Origin: an uncultured Lachnospiraceae bacterium
GTDB lineage: Bacteria; Bacillota; Clostridia; Lachnospirales; Lachnospiraceae
Direction: 5' to 3'
Assembly (NCBI GenBank): GCA_937920345.1
Contig: CALGVA010000051.1
Span: 16,600-80,599, forward strand
Length of the DNA: 64,000 bases
How positions within the stretch are numbered: the first letter of the stretch is position 1; every line of letters starts with the position of its first letter. This document shows, in pieces, positions 1 to 8,430 of the stretch. The notes under the pieces were generated by a model. The model was not told the origin of the DNA. It searched no databases and saw only the letters and a program-made list of their open reading frames with translations. The position numbers were made by a program, and so were the translations under genes.

Positions 1-70
1 TCACGGGGTTAGTATAAAGTGTATAAAGTTTCAGGTTTTTCTACATGAATTTGTATAGTAGCACAACAAT

Positions 71-140
71 AAAAAGAGGTTGACACATGTAACCCATAGT
101 GTTATATTGAGGACAGGGTTACATGAGTCAACCTTTTTTA
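71..140 (+). promoter_or_regulatory. Promoter and long inverted-repeat operator of the first BlaI operon
   Basis: A TTGACA box at 80-85 and TATATT at 103-108, 17 bases apart, form a near-consensus sigma-A promoter. It is embedded in an imperfect inverted repeat: the arm at 71-95 mirrors the arm at 116-140 (core GTTGAC..CATGTAACCC), separated by 20 bases that contain the -10 box. Binding at this dyad would cover both promoter elements. BlaI/MecI repressors bind such dyads and usually control their own operon, so autoregulation is inferred. Confidence 0.75.
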
Positions 141-178
141 TATGAGAAACGCGGAGCAGCGTAGAAAAGGATGTAATT

Positions 179-565
179 ATGGAAGAAAAGACAATCAGTC
201 TGTCGAACAGCGAATGGCATATTATGGAGAGCTTGTGGGAGGAATCCCCGAAGACGGCGACACAGCTTATCAGGGCAATGGAGGAGGAGACGGGCTGGGC
301 CAAGAGTACGACGAAGACAGTTCTGAAACGGATGGAGCAGAAAGGCTGTATCGCTTATAAAGAGGGGGAGAAAGCAAGGGAGTACTACCCTCTTTTGAAG
401 AGGGATGAAGTGGTGGAGTCGGAGACAAGCAGCTTTATCAACCGGATTTATAACGGAAGTCTGGGACTGATGGTTAATACGCTGGTCAGGAAGCAGGAGA
501 TTTCGGATCAGGAGATGGAAGAACTCTATCAGATTATCAAAGAAGCAAGGAAAAGGAAAAAGTAA
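179..565 (+). CDS. BlaI/MecI/CopY family transcriptional repressor
   Basis: This 128-residue protein has the length and layout of BlaI/MecI repressors. The N-terminal winged helix holds the family signatures SEWHIMESLWEESPKTATQL and GWAKSTTKTVLKRMEQKG, followed by a C-terminal helical dimerisation region. Family members repress their own operon and are released when a partner M56 membrane protease cleaves them. The start has an AAAGGATG-type ribosome site just upstream. It lies in one operon with the M56/M23 protein that follows, and its promoter sits inside a long inverted repeat. The inducing signal is unknown; cell-wall stress or a beta-lactam is the family precedent. Confidence 0.93.
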   Translation: MEEKTISLSNSEWHIMESLWEESPKTATQLIRAMEEETGWAKSTTKTVLKRMEQKGCIAYKEGEKAREYYPLLKRDEVVESETSSFINRIYNGSLGLMVNTLVRKQEISDQEMEELYQIIKEARKRKK

Positions 566-638
566 ATTCTGCATGGAAATTTTATTGCTTGTCTTTGAAG
601 GCTGAGATTCCACAGGCGGAGGCAAGGAGGTTATGGTG

Positions 639-2987
639 ATGGGAGTTATGATACAGACGGCATTTCTGGTGACTGCAATACTTGTGATAGAGAAATTATT
701 CGGCGAGAAGCTGCACGCTTATGTGCGGTATGGATTGTGGCTGATCGTGGTGATCCGGCTTGCAATGCCGGTTAATCTGATACAGAGCCCGTTCAGCCTG
801 CTGGGTGTTGCGGACAGAGTGATACCGCGGCATACGCAGGCGGAAGGAGAAGTTCCTTATGCATATGCTGCAAAGGAAACCGGACAGGCATCGGGACCGG
901 AGAATACGGAGGAGCCCGGCACCATGCAGCAAGTGCACAGCGCGGGTGTAAACAATATCGAACCGGCCAATGACGGGCGACAGACAGATCATAATACCGG
1001 AACAGATAAAAGTGCTATTACAGATGTAAATCACGGATATACGGATGATATCAGACAAAATGAAACGAATGTCGATGATCTGGTGCGGGCAGTCTGGATT
1101 ATCGGCACAGTTTTTACAGGCGGCATTCTGGGCATGTCCTATGTCCGTTTCCGATGCAGACTGCGCAGAAAAAGTGTGATTTATCAGGGAGACTGCGGGG
1201 ACATTATACGGAAAGTACATGTGCCGGTCTATCTGGTGAAAGGGTTGGAATCGCCGTGTCTTGCCGGATTCTTGCGACCGGCAGTCTATATCGGCGCGGA
1301 GGTGGATAAGGATTCCGATACATTTCGCTACGCCGTACTGCATGAGCAGGTGCACTATCTGCACGGGGACCACCTGTGGGCTATGCTGAGAATGCTGCTG
1401 GTTACCCTGTACTGGTTCCATCCTTTCGTGTGGATCGCGGCGGCGGCTTCCGCAAGAGACGGGGAGATTGCCTGTGATTATGGAACGACCCGTAGAATCG
1501 GAAGGGAAGAAAGATATGCGTACAGTGAGATGCTGCTGGCATTTTCTCAGGCAAAAGGGGAAAAGAGAGTGTATTCCTACGGCACAATGCTCAGGCCGGG
1601 AAAATCTGAGCTGAAGGAGAGGATTCTGCGGTTGACGGAGACAAAGAAGAACAGGACGTGGGCGGGCGTTTTTGTAGTGGTATGTATGATCATTCTGGCC
1701 GGATGTGCATTGACCGGCGGTACGACTGATGACGGAAAGACGCAGGAAGATCTGACGATGACAGCGCCTTCTACAGATTATGCGGAAAATTCGGAAGAGG
1801 GAAAAAATGAAGCTGGCGTAACGGAGGACGGGGAGGACAGCGAAGCAGACGATGGAACGAGCGTCGCGGCCGGTGAGCCGTCACAGAGTCGAAACCCTAC
1901 AGAGGAAGAACAGACGGGGGAGATGATTGCCGAAGCCCAGCTTGAGGCACAGGCAGCAGTGCTGTCAGGGGAAACGATTTTCGGCGCAGACGGACCGATA
2001 CTTGACTATGCGGGCCCGCTCGGAACGGGCAAAGAAAGCATTGTTATTTTCCATGATTATTTCGGGCTGGTTGTCTATGATCTGACCAACAGCCGGATCG
2101 TAAGGACTTTGAACCTTGCTGCAATCGGCTGCCAGATGACACAGGGAGACGACGCCTGCGAGATGGCGGTCTCCGCAGACGGCACGACCGTGTGGCTGCA
2201 CCCGAGGTCAAAACGGTATATGTACCGTTTTGACGTAGAAGAAAATGGACTCGGGCAGGAACCGCTCGTCAAGACTTTCCAGATGGATTTAGAGGGAGAA
2301 GATATCTTTGACCGCTACCTGGTGCAGGAGACTCTGCAGAATGCTGCCGGATGGGAGTCTAATTATCTGTATGAGGAATATAAAGACGAACAGGGACTTC
2401 AGACTGCATATATCTATCTTGAGGTATCTGACGGGGAGGAACAGAAACTTGATAATATGAAGTGTGTCTGGGATGACATGGTCTATATGCTGCATTGGGA
2501 TCTTTCCGGAGCCCCGGAGGAGCAGGCAGCGAACGACGTTGCATTTCCTTACAGCTACGACGGAATATCGGAAGATGTACAGATTATTTATGACAAGCCA
2601 TGTAACTATACGCGCATTTCCGATGCATACGGAAGCAGGGTGCATCCTGTCACGCAGGAAGTGCGGTGGCACGAGGGGATCGACTACGCAGCGGAGAAAG
2701 GCTCGGACGTCTATGCTGCTGCAGCGGGCGTGGTATACGAGACGGGATATTCGGCTAAATACGGTAACTATGTGGTACTGCTGCACATAAACGGACAGAT
2801 GACTTATTACTGTCAGTGCGATGAAATACTTGTAGAGAAGGGGGATCATGTGGAGCGGGGCAGCACGATTGCCACGGTGGGCAGTACGGGCATGTCCACG
2901 GGAGCGCATCTGCACTTTGCAATCAGTTCATACGGGGAATTTGTTGACCCGCAGGAGGAGATGTGGGTGGTGCAGGAGCTGGAGTAA
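639..2987 (+). CDS. M56 (BlaR1-type) sensor metalloprotease fused to M23 endopeptidase
   Basis: This is a 782-residue membrane protein. The N-terminal half is a BlaR1/MecR1-like M56 peptidase with hydrophobic segments near the start, a second around residues 150-165, the zinc motif HEQVH at about residue 235, and a downstream E..CD motif (GEIACDYG). A transmembrane segment (VFVVVCMIILAGC, about 345) leads to an acidic linker, a beta-rich region, and a C-terminal M23/LytM domain with its zinc ligands visible (RWHEGIDYAA and GAHLHF). M56 proteins cleave BlaI-type repressors in the cytoplasm; M23 domains cut peptidoglycan cross-bridges outside. An ATG at 633 lies only 2 bases from AAGGAGG (624-630), so the ATG at 639, 8 bases away, is preferred. 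Confidence 0.88.
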   Translation: MGVMIQTAFLVTAILVIEKLFGEKLHAYVRYGLWLIVVIRLAMPVNLIQSPFSLLGVADRVIPRHTQAEGEVPYAYAAKETGQASGPENTEEPGTMQQVHSAGVNNIEPANDGRQTDHNTGTDKSAITDVNHGYTDDIRQNETNVDDLVRAVWIIGTVFTGGILGMSYVRFRCRLRRKSVIYQGDCGDIIRKVHVPVYLVKGLESPCLAGFLRPAVYIGAEVDKDSDTFRYAVLHEQVHYLHGDHLWAMLRMLLVTLYWFHPFVWIAAAASARDGEIACDYGTTRRIGREERYAYSEMLLAFSQAKGEKRVYSYGTMLRPGKSELKERILRLTETKKNRTWAGVFVVVCMIILAGCALTGGTTDDGKTQEDLTMTAPSTDYAENSEEGKNEAGVTEDGEDSEADDGTSVAAGEPSQSRNPTEEEQTGEMIAEAQLEAQAAVLSGETIFGADGPILDYAGPLGTGKESIVIFHDYFGLVVYDLTNSRIVRTLNLAAIGCQMTQGDDACEMAVSADGTTVWLHPRSKRYMYRFDVEENGLGQEPLVKTFQMDLEGEDIFDRYLVQETLQNAAGWESNYLYEEYKDEQGLQTAYIYLEVSDGEEQKLDNMKCVWDDMVYMLHWDLSGAPEEQAANDVAFPYSYDGISEDVQIIYDKPCNYTRISDAYGSRVHPVTQEVRWHEGIDYAAEKGSDVYAAAAGVVYETGYSAKYGNYVVLLHINGQMTYYCQCDEILVEKGDHVERGSTIATVGSTGMSTGAHLHFAISSYGEFVDPQEEMWVVQELE

Positions 2988-3087
2988 GATTATTTGCGAT
3001 ATATGGGAAAAAATATGTATACGATTTATTAAGTATAGCAGTAGAATATCGCATTTTCCGAAAATTATATGGGGAAGTATAATCTTA
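2985..3087. repeat. Nested inverted repeats in the intergenic region
   Basis: An outer perfect 9-base pair of arms, TAAGATTAT (2985-2993) and ATAATCTTA (3079-3087), encloses an inner perfect 8-base pair, TGCGATAT (2995-3002) and ATATCGCA (3046-3053). The outer arm overlaps the stop codon of the M56/M23 gene. There is no clean U-tract directly after the outer arm, so this is not a typical terminator. It may be a structured 3' end or an operator region for the next gene. Confidence 0.45.
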
Positions 3088-3158
3088 ATTAATCTTTTTC
3101 CGATCTATAACAGTTATTTCTTAATATAAATGTCTGTAAATTATGCACGGAGGAAATC

Positions 3159-3983
3159 ATGAGATTATATAAGATGGAACTGTTGAAACTGACCGGGAGA
3201 AGATTTACGCAGATTATGACAGGGCTGCTTTTTACGGTACTGGCGTTGCAGCTGTGGGTGGAGAGTAAACTGGCGGCGGGATGGACGGCAGAGGGTGTCA
3301 ATGACTTCGGCCAGTATCTTGGTTATCGACAGTTCTTAGATTTGTCACAGTATTTTGTGCTGTATGCGATGGTCTGGCTGATCGTCGTGTTATCGTCCTT
3401 CTATTGCGAGGACAGGCAGATTCGGACAGATGTATTGATTCTGACGTCTGTTAAAGGAAAGCTTGCCGATTTCGCCGCAAGACTGGCTGCGAGTTATACG
3501 CTGGCGGTCGGTGTTATGGTTTTTGTGCTGGCGGCGGCCTGCGGGGGATGCGGTATGCTTTACGGATATTATGACGGAGGCGCCCCGGCGGAAACGATAT
3601 ATCTGGGAATGGGGGAAACGGCTTCTGCGCTGGCGGCCGGCAGTATTTATGCTTTTACGGGATATTACCTGATTCGTGTGCTGTGCGGTGCCCTGATGCT
3701 TACGGGGATCATCGTGTGGGTCTCGGCGGTGAGCAGCAAAGCCATGTATGTTCTGATCACCGTCTCTGCCATATTCTGGTGTCCGGTTATGCTGGAGAGC
3801 GGTCTGCCGCCGGGCGGAATCGGGTATGTGCTTCTGACGGGACAGCCGCTCTGGTTTTCCGCGGTGCGTTGTATGCATGAGAACTGGCCGCTGTACAGAT
3901 GGTATATTCTGCTGGCGGTTCTCACGGCGGCCGCGGGATGTGTGTGCGGCGGCAGACGTTGGTGCCGGCCCTATAAGCAGTGA
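3159..3983 (+). CDS. Multi-pass membrane protein, ABC-2 permease-like, function unknown
   Basis: This 274-residue protein has about six hydrophobic segments: near residues 20-38, 65-82, 110-130, 160-185, 190-215 and 250-265. The start MRLYKMELLKLTGRRF resembles the cytoplasmic N terminus of ABC-2 type permeases, which begin with a short amphipathic stretch before the first membrane helix. No ATPase partner is adjacent, so it is an orphan if it is a permease. A GGAGGA ribosome site precedes the ATG. It lies downstream of the BlaI-M56/M23 genes on the same strand with a 170-base gap, so it could be co-expressed. The family call is tentative. Confidence 0.55.
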   Translation: MRLYKMELLKLTGRRFTQIMTGLLFTVLALQLWVESKLAAGWTAEGVNDFGQYLGYRQFLDLSQYFVLYAMVWLIVVLSSFYCEDRQIRTDVLILTSVKGKLADFAARLAASYTLAVGVMVFVLAAACGGCGMLYGYYDGGAPAETIYLGMGETASALAAGSIYAFTGYYLIRVLCGALMLTGIIVWVSAVSSKAMYVLITVSAIFWCPVMLESGLPPGGIGYVLLTGQPLWFSAVRCMHENWPLYRWYILLAVLTAAAGCVCGGRRWCRPYKQ

Positions 3984-3999
3984 AAACAGGGCTGCTTTA
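3975..3999. terminator. Short hairpin between convergent genes
   Basis: AAGCAG (3975-3980) and CTGCTT (3992-3997) can pair across a short loop that spans the stop codons of the two converging genes. The stem is only 6 base pairs and the flanking A/T runs are short, so it is a weak candidate bidirectional terminator. Confidence 0.3.
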
Positions 4000-4956
4000 A
4001 TGATTTACCACATTCCGGTCTTCCCCATCCAGAAAAGCCGCGATATTCTTACACACTTCCCCTACAAGATTATTGCGTGACTCCGTGCTGGCCCATGCCA
4101 TGTGCGGCGTGATGATCAGTTTGGTGCTGTCCTGGATCTTGGCTAACGGATTGTCTCTCGTCATGGGTTCTTTCTCCAGAACGTCCAGTCCTGCGGCCGC
4201 GATCTGGTTGGTGATCAGTGCATCGTAAAGCGCCTGTGTATCTACCACGGGACCCCTTGCCACATTGATCAGAATCGCGGTTTCTTTCATCTGCGCAAAA
4301 GCTTCTTTATTGATCAGGCCCCTTGTTCTGTCGCTGAGCGGACAGTGCAGGGATAGAATATCGGATTCTTTCAACAGGGTTTCTAATTCCACCCGTTCAT
4401 AATCCGTGCAGGAGCTCTTGCCGGAAGCGGAATAGAAGATTACTCTGCAGCCGAATGCCTGCGCCAGACCCGCCACTTTACGTCCGATCGTTCCCATGCC
4501 GACGATGCCCCAGGTCTTTCCCTCTAAATCGTTAAAGGGTCTGTCGAAGTTGGAAAACCGGTCCTGCGCACTGTAGGTTCCTGATTTTACATAACTGTCA
4601 TAGAAAGCAGCCTTTTCAGTCAGCATGAGCGCCAGCATAAGGGTGTGCTGTGCGACTGCGGGGGTGCAGTAGTTGACTACGTTGGCGACTTTGATGCCGC
4701 GGCTCTTGCAGTAGACCAGATCCACATTGTCGAAGCCTGTCGCAAACAGGCAGATCAGTTTGACATGCGGGGCATCTTTTAAAGTAGTTTCATTCAGAGG
4801 CGCCTTGTTCGCAATGATAATATCTGCATCTGTCACACGTTCGGCGGTATTCTCCGCGACCGTATTCGGATAATACGTCACTTCTCCGAATTGTTCAAAA
4901 CAGGATACGTCAATGTCCGTTCCCACACTGTTTCTCTCCAAAACGACCAGTTTCAT
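3997..4956 (-). CDS. D-2-hydroxyacid dehydrogenase (NAD-dependent)
   Basis: This 319-residue enzyme belongs to the D-isomer-specific 2-hydroxyacid dehydrogenases, which interconvert 2-keto acids and D-2-hydroxy acids with NAD(P)H. The Rossmann motif GIVGMGTIGRKVAG is visible near residue 150. The catalytic Arg (NVARGPVVD), Glu (GLDVLEKEP) and His (ITPHMAWAS) follow in the expected order. The closest subgroup appears to be hydroxypyruvate/glycerate dehydrogenase, but substrate cannot be read from sequence. A GGAGGA ribosome site lies just upstream of the ATG. It is transcribed alone, convergent with the membrane protein gene and divergent from the EAL/HDOD gene. Confidence 0.9.
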   Translation of the reverse strand: MKLVVLERNSVGTDIDVSCFEQFGEVTYYPNTVAENTAERVTDADIIIANKAPLNETTLKDAPHVKLICLFATGFDNVDLVYCKSRGIKVANVVNYCTPAVAQHTLMLALMLTEKAAFYDSYVKSGTYSAQDRFSNFDRPFNDLEGKTWGIVGMGTIGRKVAGLAQAFGCRVIFYSASGKSSCTDYERVELETLLKESDILSLHCPLSDRTRGLINKEAFAQMKETAILINVARGPVVDTQALYDALITNQIAAAGLDVLEKEPMTRDNPLAKIQDSTKLIITPHMAWASTESRNNLVGEVCKNIAAFLDGEDRNVVNH

Positions 4957-5012
4957 AATCAGTCCTCCATATTCCTGTTATTATGTTCTAAAAGAGCGCA
5001 GCCATAATCAAT

Positions 5013-5042
5013 ATTCTGCCGCCTGATTGTACACGGCAGAAT
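5013..5042. promoter_or_regulatory. Perfect 9-base inverted repeat upstream of the dehydrogenase
   Basis: ATTCTGCCG (5013-5021) and CGGCAGAAT (5034-5042) are perfect inverted copies separated by 12 bases, in the divergent intergenic region. No T-tract follows on either strand. An operator for the minus-strand dehydrogenase is the simplest reading. Confidence 0.4.
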
Positions 5043-5169
5043 GGTATAAATGATAGTGGCTTCATTACGTATGGATAAAGCATTACGCTGAAATATAGAA
5101 TCATTGTAACACAGCAAACGGGGATTTCCTAGGGAAATGTATTTTATCATGGAATTATGGAACATAATT

Positions 5170-5178
5170 TGATATAAT
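5170..5178 (+). promoter_or_regulatory. Extended -10 promoter of the EAL/HDOD gene
   Basis: TGATATAAT is an extended -10 element (TGN plus a perfect TATAAT) 61 bases upstream of the start codon. No good -35 box lies 17 bases upstream, which is tolerated with an extended -10. Confidence 0.5.
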
Positions 5179-5239
5179 ATATGCAGATTACATAAAGATA
5201 CGGCAATAACCGTGAAAAATCCGAAAGGAGACTACAAAT

Positions 5240-6460
5240 ATGCTAGCAACACTGATACCATTTTTTGATAAAGACATGAAGGTATGTGCCTATTCGTTGT
5301 TTTCACAGAAGGAGAATTATCTGCTCAACCCTGAGCTGCAGGGCTCAGCCGTTCTGGATGGTTCGGGCAGAGTGAGCGGTCTGGAAATCATACAAAATAT
5401 CGGCATCGATACACTTTCTCCGGATTCGAAGGTGTTCCTTCCGGTGGGGCCGATCAATATATTTGCGGATATCGAAGCGCAGTCAGCCGATATGCGGGAC
5501 AGACTGGTGCTTCTGTGCGATAATTCCATAACGAATACGGATGCTTATCGCAAAAGAATCAAACAGCTCAAGCAGAACGGCTATAAGCTGGCGATCTTTA
5601 AGCTTCCGGTAGCGCAGTTTGAGAACTATAAAGAGATTCTGAAATTAATGGATTACATTATTTTAGACTGCAAGAAAGTAGATGTGTTGAAAGCGAAAAT
5701 CTATTTCTCACACCAGTATCCGAGACTCAAGATCTGTGTCGGTAATGTAGAGAAGCAGGAGGCGTTCGACTGGCTGAAGAAGGATAAAGCGTATCATCTT
5801 TTTGAGGGTAAATTCTACCGGATTCCTGTTACGAAGGGGCAGACCGCGATCGAGCCGCTCAAGGTCAATTATCTGGAACTGATGAATACGGTAAACGATG
5901 TGGACTATGAACTGACGGAAGCGGCGGATATTATCGGTCGTGATACGGCGCTTGTATTATCCCTGCTGGAGATGGTAAACCGTACATCCGTCAACTCGCA
6001 GATTACGTCCATTCGTCATGCGGCGGCGATTCTCGGACAGAAAGAATTGAAGAAATGGATTAATACCGTGATTACCAAGGAACTTTGTGCGGACCGGCCG
6101 AATGAGATCACCAGAATATCTCTGCTGCGTGCGAAATTTGCAGAGTGTCTGGCGCCGCATTTTGGTCTGGGACTGAAAGCATCGGAAGTATTCCTGATGG
6201 GATTGTTCTCTGTGCTGGATATTATTCTGAATGTGCCGTTAGAGGAAGGTCTTATGAGGGTAAATGTGTCCAAGGACATTTCGGATGCGCTGATTAACCA
6301 TAAAGGGGAACTGGCGGACGTATATGATTTCCTCCTGGCGTATGAGAATGCGGACTGGCAGGAAGTGTGCAGATGGCTGATCGTGAAAAACATTGATATT
6401 GATACGGTATACGCAGCGTATACGGAGGCGATGAGCTGGTATCGGGATATGTTTTTCTAA
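5240..6460 (+). CDS. EAL-like / HDOD domain signalling protein (YuxH type)
   Basis: This is a 406-residue cytosolic protein. The first 200 residues match the fold order of an EAL phosphodiesterase domain, but no EAL or DDFG-type catalytic motif can be seen, so it probably does not cut cyclic-di-GMP. Residues of about 205-400 form an HDOD domain, a helical relative of HD hydrolases without metal ligands; the region YELTEAADIIGRDTALVLS and the following helices are typical. Family members such as B. subtilis YuxH are regulatory proteins of poorly known role. A GAAAGGAG ribosome site precedes the ATG. It is expressed from its own promoter. Confidence 0.82.
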   Translation: MLATLIPFFDKDMKVCAYSLFSQKENYLLNPELQGSAVLDGSGRVSGLEIIQNIGIDTLSPDSKVFLPVGPINIFADIEAQSADMRDRLVLLCDNSITNTDAYRKRIKQLKQNGYKLAIFKLPVAQFENYKEILKLMDYIILDCKKVDVLKAKIYFSHQYPRLKICVGNVEKQEAFDWLKKDKAYHLFEGKFYRIPVTKGQTAIEPLKVNYLELMNTVNDVDYELTEAADIIGRDTALVLSLLEMVNRTSVNSQITSIRHAAAILGQKELKKWINTVITKELCADRPNEITRISLLRAKFAECLAPHFGLGLKASEVFLMGLFSVLDIILNVPLEEGLMRVNVSKDISDALINHKGELADVYDFLLAYENADWQEVCRWLIVKNIDIDTVYAAYTEAMSWYRDMFF

Positions 6461-6541
6461 CGATATCATAAGTGATGATAGGACAGACGACCATCACTAT
6501 AATAAAAATTCGGCTGATTAATTTTAAGGAGGAAACTATCA

Positions 6542-7789
6542 ATGAGTAGCGAAATCAGAGACATTAATCTTGCCGAATCCGGTGAGAGAAAAATCGAGTG
6601 GGTCAAGAGAAACTGTGATCTGCTCCGGACACTGGAGAAGGAGTTTTCCGAGAGTAAACCGTTTGCCGGCAAGAAAGTTACATTGTCCGTGCATTTGGAA
6701 GCAAAGACGGCATATTTGTGTCTGGTGCTGGCAGCAGGCGGCGCCGAGATGTATGTGACAGGCTCTAATCCGCTGTCCACGCAGGACGATGTGGCGGCAG
6801 CGCTTGTGAAAGCGGGACTGGAAGTCCATGCATGGTATGGTGCCACGCAGGAAGAGTATGAGACACATATCCGCCACGTGTTAGAGGCGGAGCCGAATAT
6901 TATTATTGACGACGGCGGCGATCTGGTGACTATGGTTCATAAAGAGATGCCACACCTGATTCCGAACATTATCGGCGGATGTGAGGAGACGACGACCGGC
7001 ATTATCCGTCTGGAAGCCATGAACAAGGCGGGAGAGTTAAAGTTCCCGATGGTACGCGTGAACAATGCGGCGTGTAAGCATTTCTTCGATAACAGATACG
7101 GTACGGGACAGTCAGTATTTGATGGTATCAACAGAACCACAAACCTGATTGTGGCCGGTAAGATCGTAGTCGTTGCAGGCTACGGCTGGTGCGGTAAGGG
7201 TACGGCGATGAGAGCTAAAGGCCTCGGGGCAAGAGTAGTCGTTACGGAGATCGATCCGATCAAGGCGATTGAAGCGGTGATGGACGGATTTGATGTTATG
7301 CCGATGAAAGAAGCGGCTAAAGTGGGCGATTTCTTTATCACCGTAACGGGATGCGACGGCGTTATCGATAAGGAAGATTTTGCAGAGATGAAAGAGGGCG
7401 CAATTCTGTGCAATGCAGGACACTTCGACTGTGAAATTGATATGGCATGGCTGAAGGCGAATGCGGTGGAGAAGAAAGAGCAGCGCAAGAATATCATGGG
7501 TTATAAGCTGCCTACGGGTCAGTGGATTTTCGTGCTGGCGGAGGGACGTCTTGTAAATCTCGCGGCAGGCGACGGACATCCGGCGGAGATTATGGATATG
7601 AGTTTTGCGATCCAGGCACTTTCCGCGAAATATCTCGTGGAGCATGGCAGTGAACTGAAAGAAAAGCTGATTGACGTACCGGAGGAAGTGGACCGTGATG
7701 TAGCGAAGCGTAAGCTGGCGTTCCTCGGCAAAGAGATCGACGTGCTGACACCGGAGCAGGAGAAGTATCTGAACAGTTATACGGTATAG
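6542..7789 (+). CDS. ahcY: Adenosylhomocysteinase
   Basis: This 415-residue enzyme hydrolyses S-adenosylhomocysteine to adenosine and homocysteine, clearing the by-product of methyl transfer. The NAD-binding motif GYGWCGKGTAMRAKGLGA is at residues 213-230, and the family signatures DDGGDLVT, EETTTGI and NNAACKHFFDNRYGTGQS are all present. The length matches the shorter bacterial/archaeal form. The ribosome site TAAGGAGG is excellent. A TATAAT at 6498-6503 lies inside a short GTGAT/ATCAC dyad and may be the promoter, although its -35 is weak. The 81-base leader is too short to show a recognisable SAH riboswitch. A terminator follows. Confidence 0.97.
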   Translation: MSSEIRDINLAESGERKIEWVKRNCDLLRTLEKEFSESKPFAGKKVTLSVHLEAKTAYLCLVLAAGGAEMYVTGSNPLSTQDDVAAALVKAGLEVHAWYGATQEEYETHIRHVLEAEPNIIIDDGGDLVTMVHKEMPHLIPNIIGGCEETTTGIIRLEAMNKAGELKFPMVRVNNAACKHFFDNRYGTGQSVFDGINRTTNLIVAGKIVVVAGYGWCGKGTAMRAKGLGARVVVTEIDPIKAIEAVMDGFDVMPMKEAAKVGDFFITVTGCDGVIDKEDFAEMKEGAILCNAGHFDCEIDMAWLKANAVEKKEQRKNIMGYKLPTGQWIFVLAEGRLVNLAAGDGHPAEIMDMSFAIQALSAKYLVEHGSELKEKLIDVPEEVDRDVAKRKLAFLGKEIDVLTPEQEKYLNSYTV

Positions 7790-7813
7790 ACATAATTTAA
7801 TAAAGTGATAAAT

Positions 7814-7864
7814 AAAGCTGTTTCGAAGCGGATCATACAGATTTGCGGCGGAGCAGCTTTTTAA
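7814..7864 (+). terminator. Rho-independent terminator after ahcY
   Basis: AAAGCTGTTTCG (7814-7825) pairs with CGGAGCAGCTTT (7849-7860) at 10 of 12 positions, followed by two more T residues to give a five-T run. Confidence 0.7.
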
Positions 7865-7919
7865 TATGCAAGGTTTACAAAGGACCTTTTGACGTCTTAA
7901 ATCATCTAGAAAAAAGTGA

Positions 7920-7973
7920 TTGACAATATATGTTTACAAGCGTAGACTATACATAGAGTCTACGACCGTAGAC
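7920..7973 (+). promoter_or_regulatory. Promoter and operator of the second BlaI operon
   Basis: TTGACA at 7920-7925 and TAGACT at 7943-7948 are 17 bases apart. The -10 box is the left arm of a perfect inverted repeat, CGTAGACT (7941-7948) and AGTCTACG (7957-7964), and a third half-site CGTAGAC follows at 7967-7973. The position over the -10 and start region fits a BlaI-type repressor autoregulating this operon. The half-site differs from that of the first BlaI operon, suggesting the two pairs do not cross-talk. Confidence 0.72.
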
Positions 7974-8034
7974 AAAAGTATGAAACAGAAGGAATACATA
8001 GAAACATAAAGAGGATTGCATAGAGGAGAATCAT

Positions 8035-8406
8035 ATGGCGGATAAGAAGATATCAGATGCGGAATTGGAGATTTTGGAAGTGTTATGGGAAGCCGGGGAG
8101 GCGCTGAATGCGAATGAGGTACGTCTGCGGCTGAACGTGAAGAAAGACTGGGAGCGGACAACGGTGCTTACATTGATTCGCAGACTGTTAGATAAAGGCG
8201 TAATTGTGCAGGAGAAACGGGAGGTGTATTATTATATGCCTTGCGTGGAGCGGGGGGACTATGTGAAGGAAGAGACGAGGAATTTCCTGAACAAGTTTTT
8301 CAGGGGAAATGCCAGAAATCTGGCAGCTGCACTGATTGAAGATGAAGATCTGAGCCGGGAAGACATTGAGGAACTGCGGGCATATTTTCAGGATAACTTT
8401 CAATAG
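8035..8406 (+). CDS. BlaI/MecI/CopY family transcriptional repressor (second copy)
   Basis: This 123-residue winged-helix repressor carries the BlaI pattern: SDAELEILEVLWEAGEALNA for the first helices, a recognition region around KKDWERTTVLTLIRRLLDKG, and a C-terminal dimer helix pair. It is clearly diverged from the BlaI at 179-565. It is the first gene of a two-gene operon with the M56 protease starting 24 bases downstream, and an inverted repeat covers its promoter. By family precedent it represses the pair until cleaved by the partner protease. Confidence 0.93.
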   Translation: MADKKISDAELEILEVLWEAGEALNANEVRLRLNVKKDWERTTVLTLIRRLLDKGVIVQEKREVYYYMPCVERGDYVKEETRNFLNKFFRGNARNLAAALIEDEDLSREDIEELRAYFQDNFQ

Positions 8407-8430
8407 GTATAGAAATCAGGAGGGCACCTT

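Noticed and set aside
4959..5165. 68-codon minus-strand frame just upstream of the dehydrogenase
   Set aside because: It covers the promoter and inverted repeat region, has no ribosome site and has no recognisable content.
6461..6541. Possible SAH riboswitch before ahcY
   Set aside because: The leader is too short and has only a short GTGAT/ATCAC dyad.
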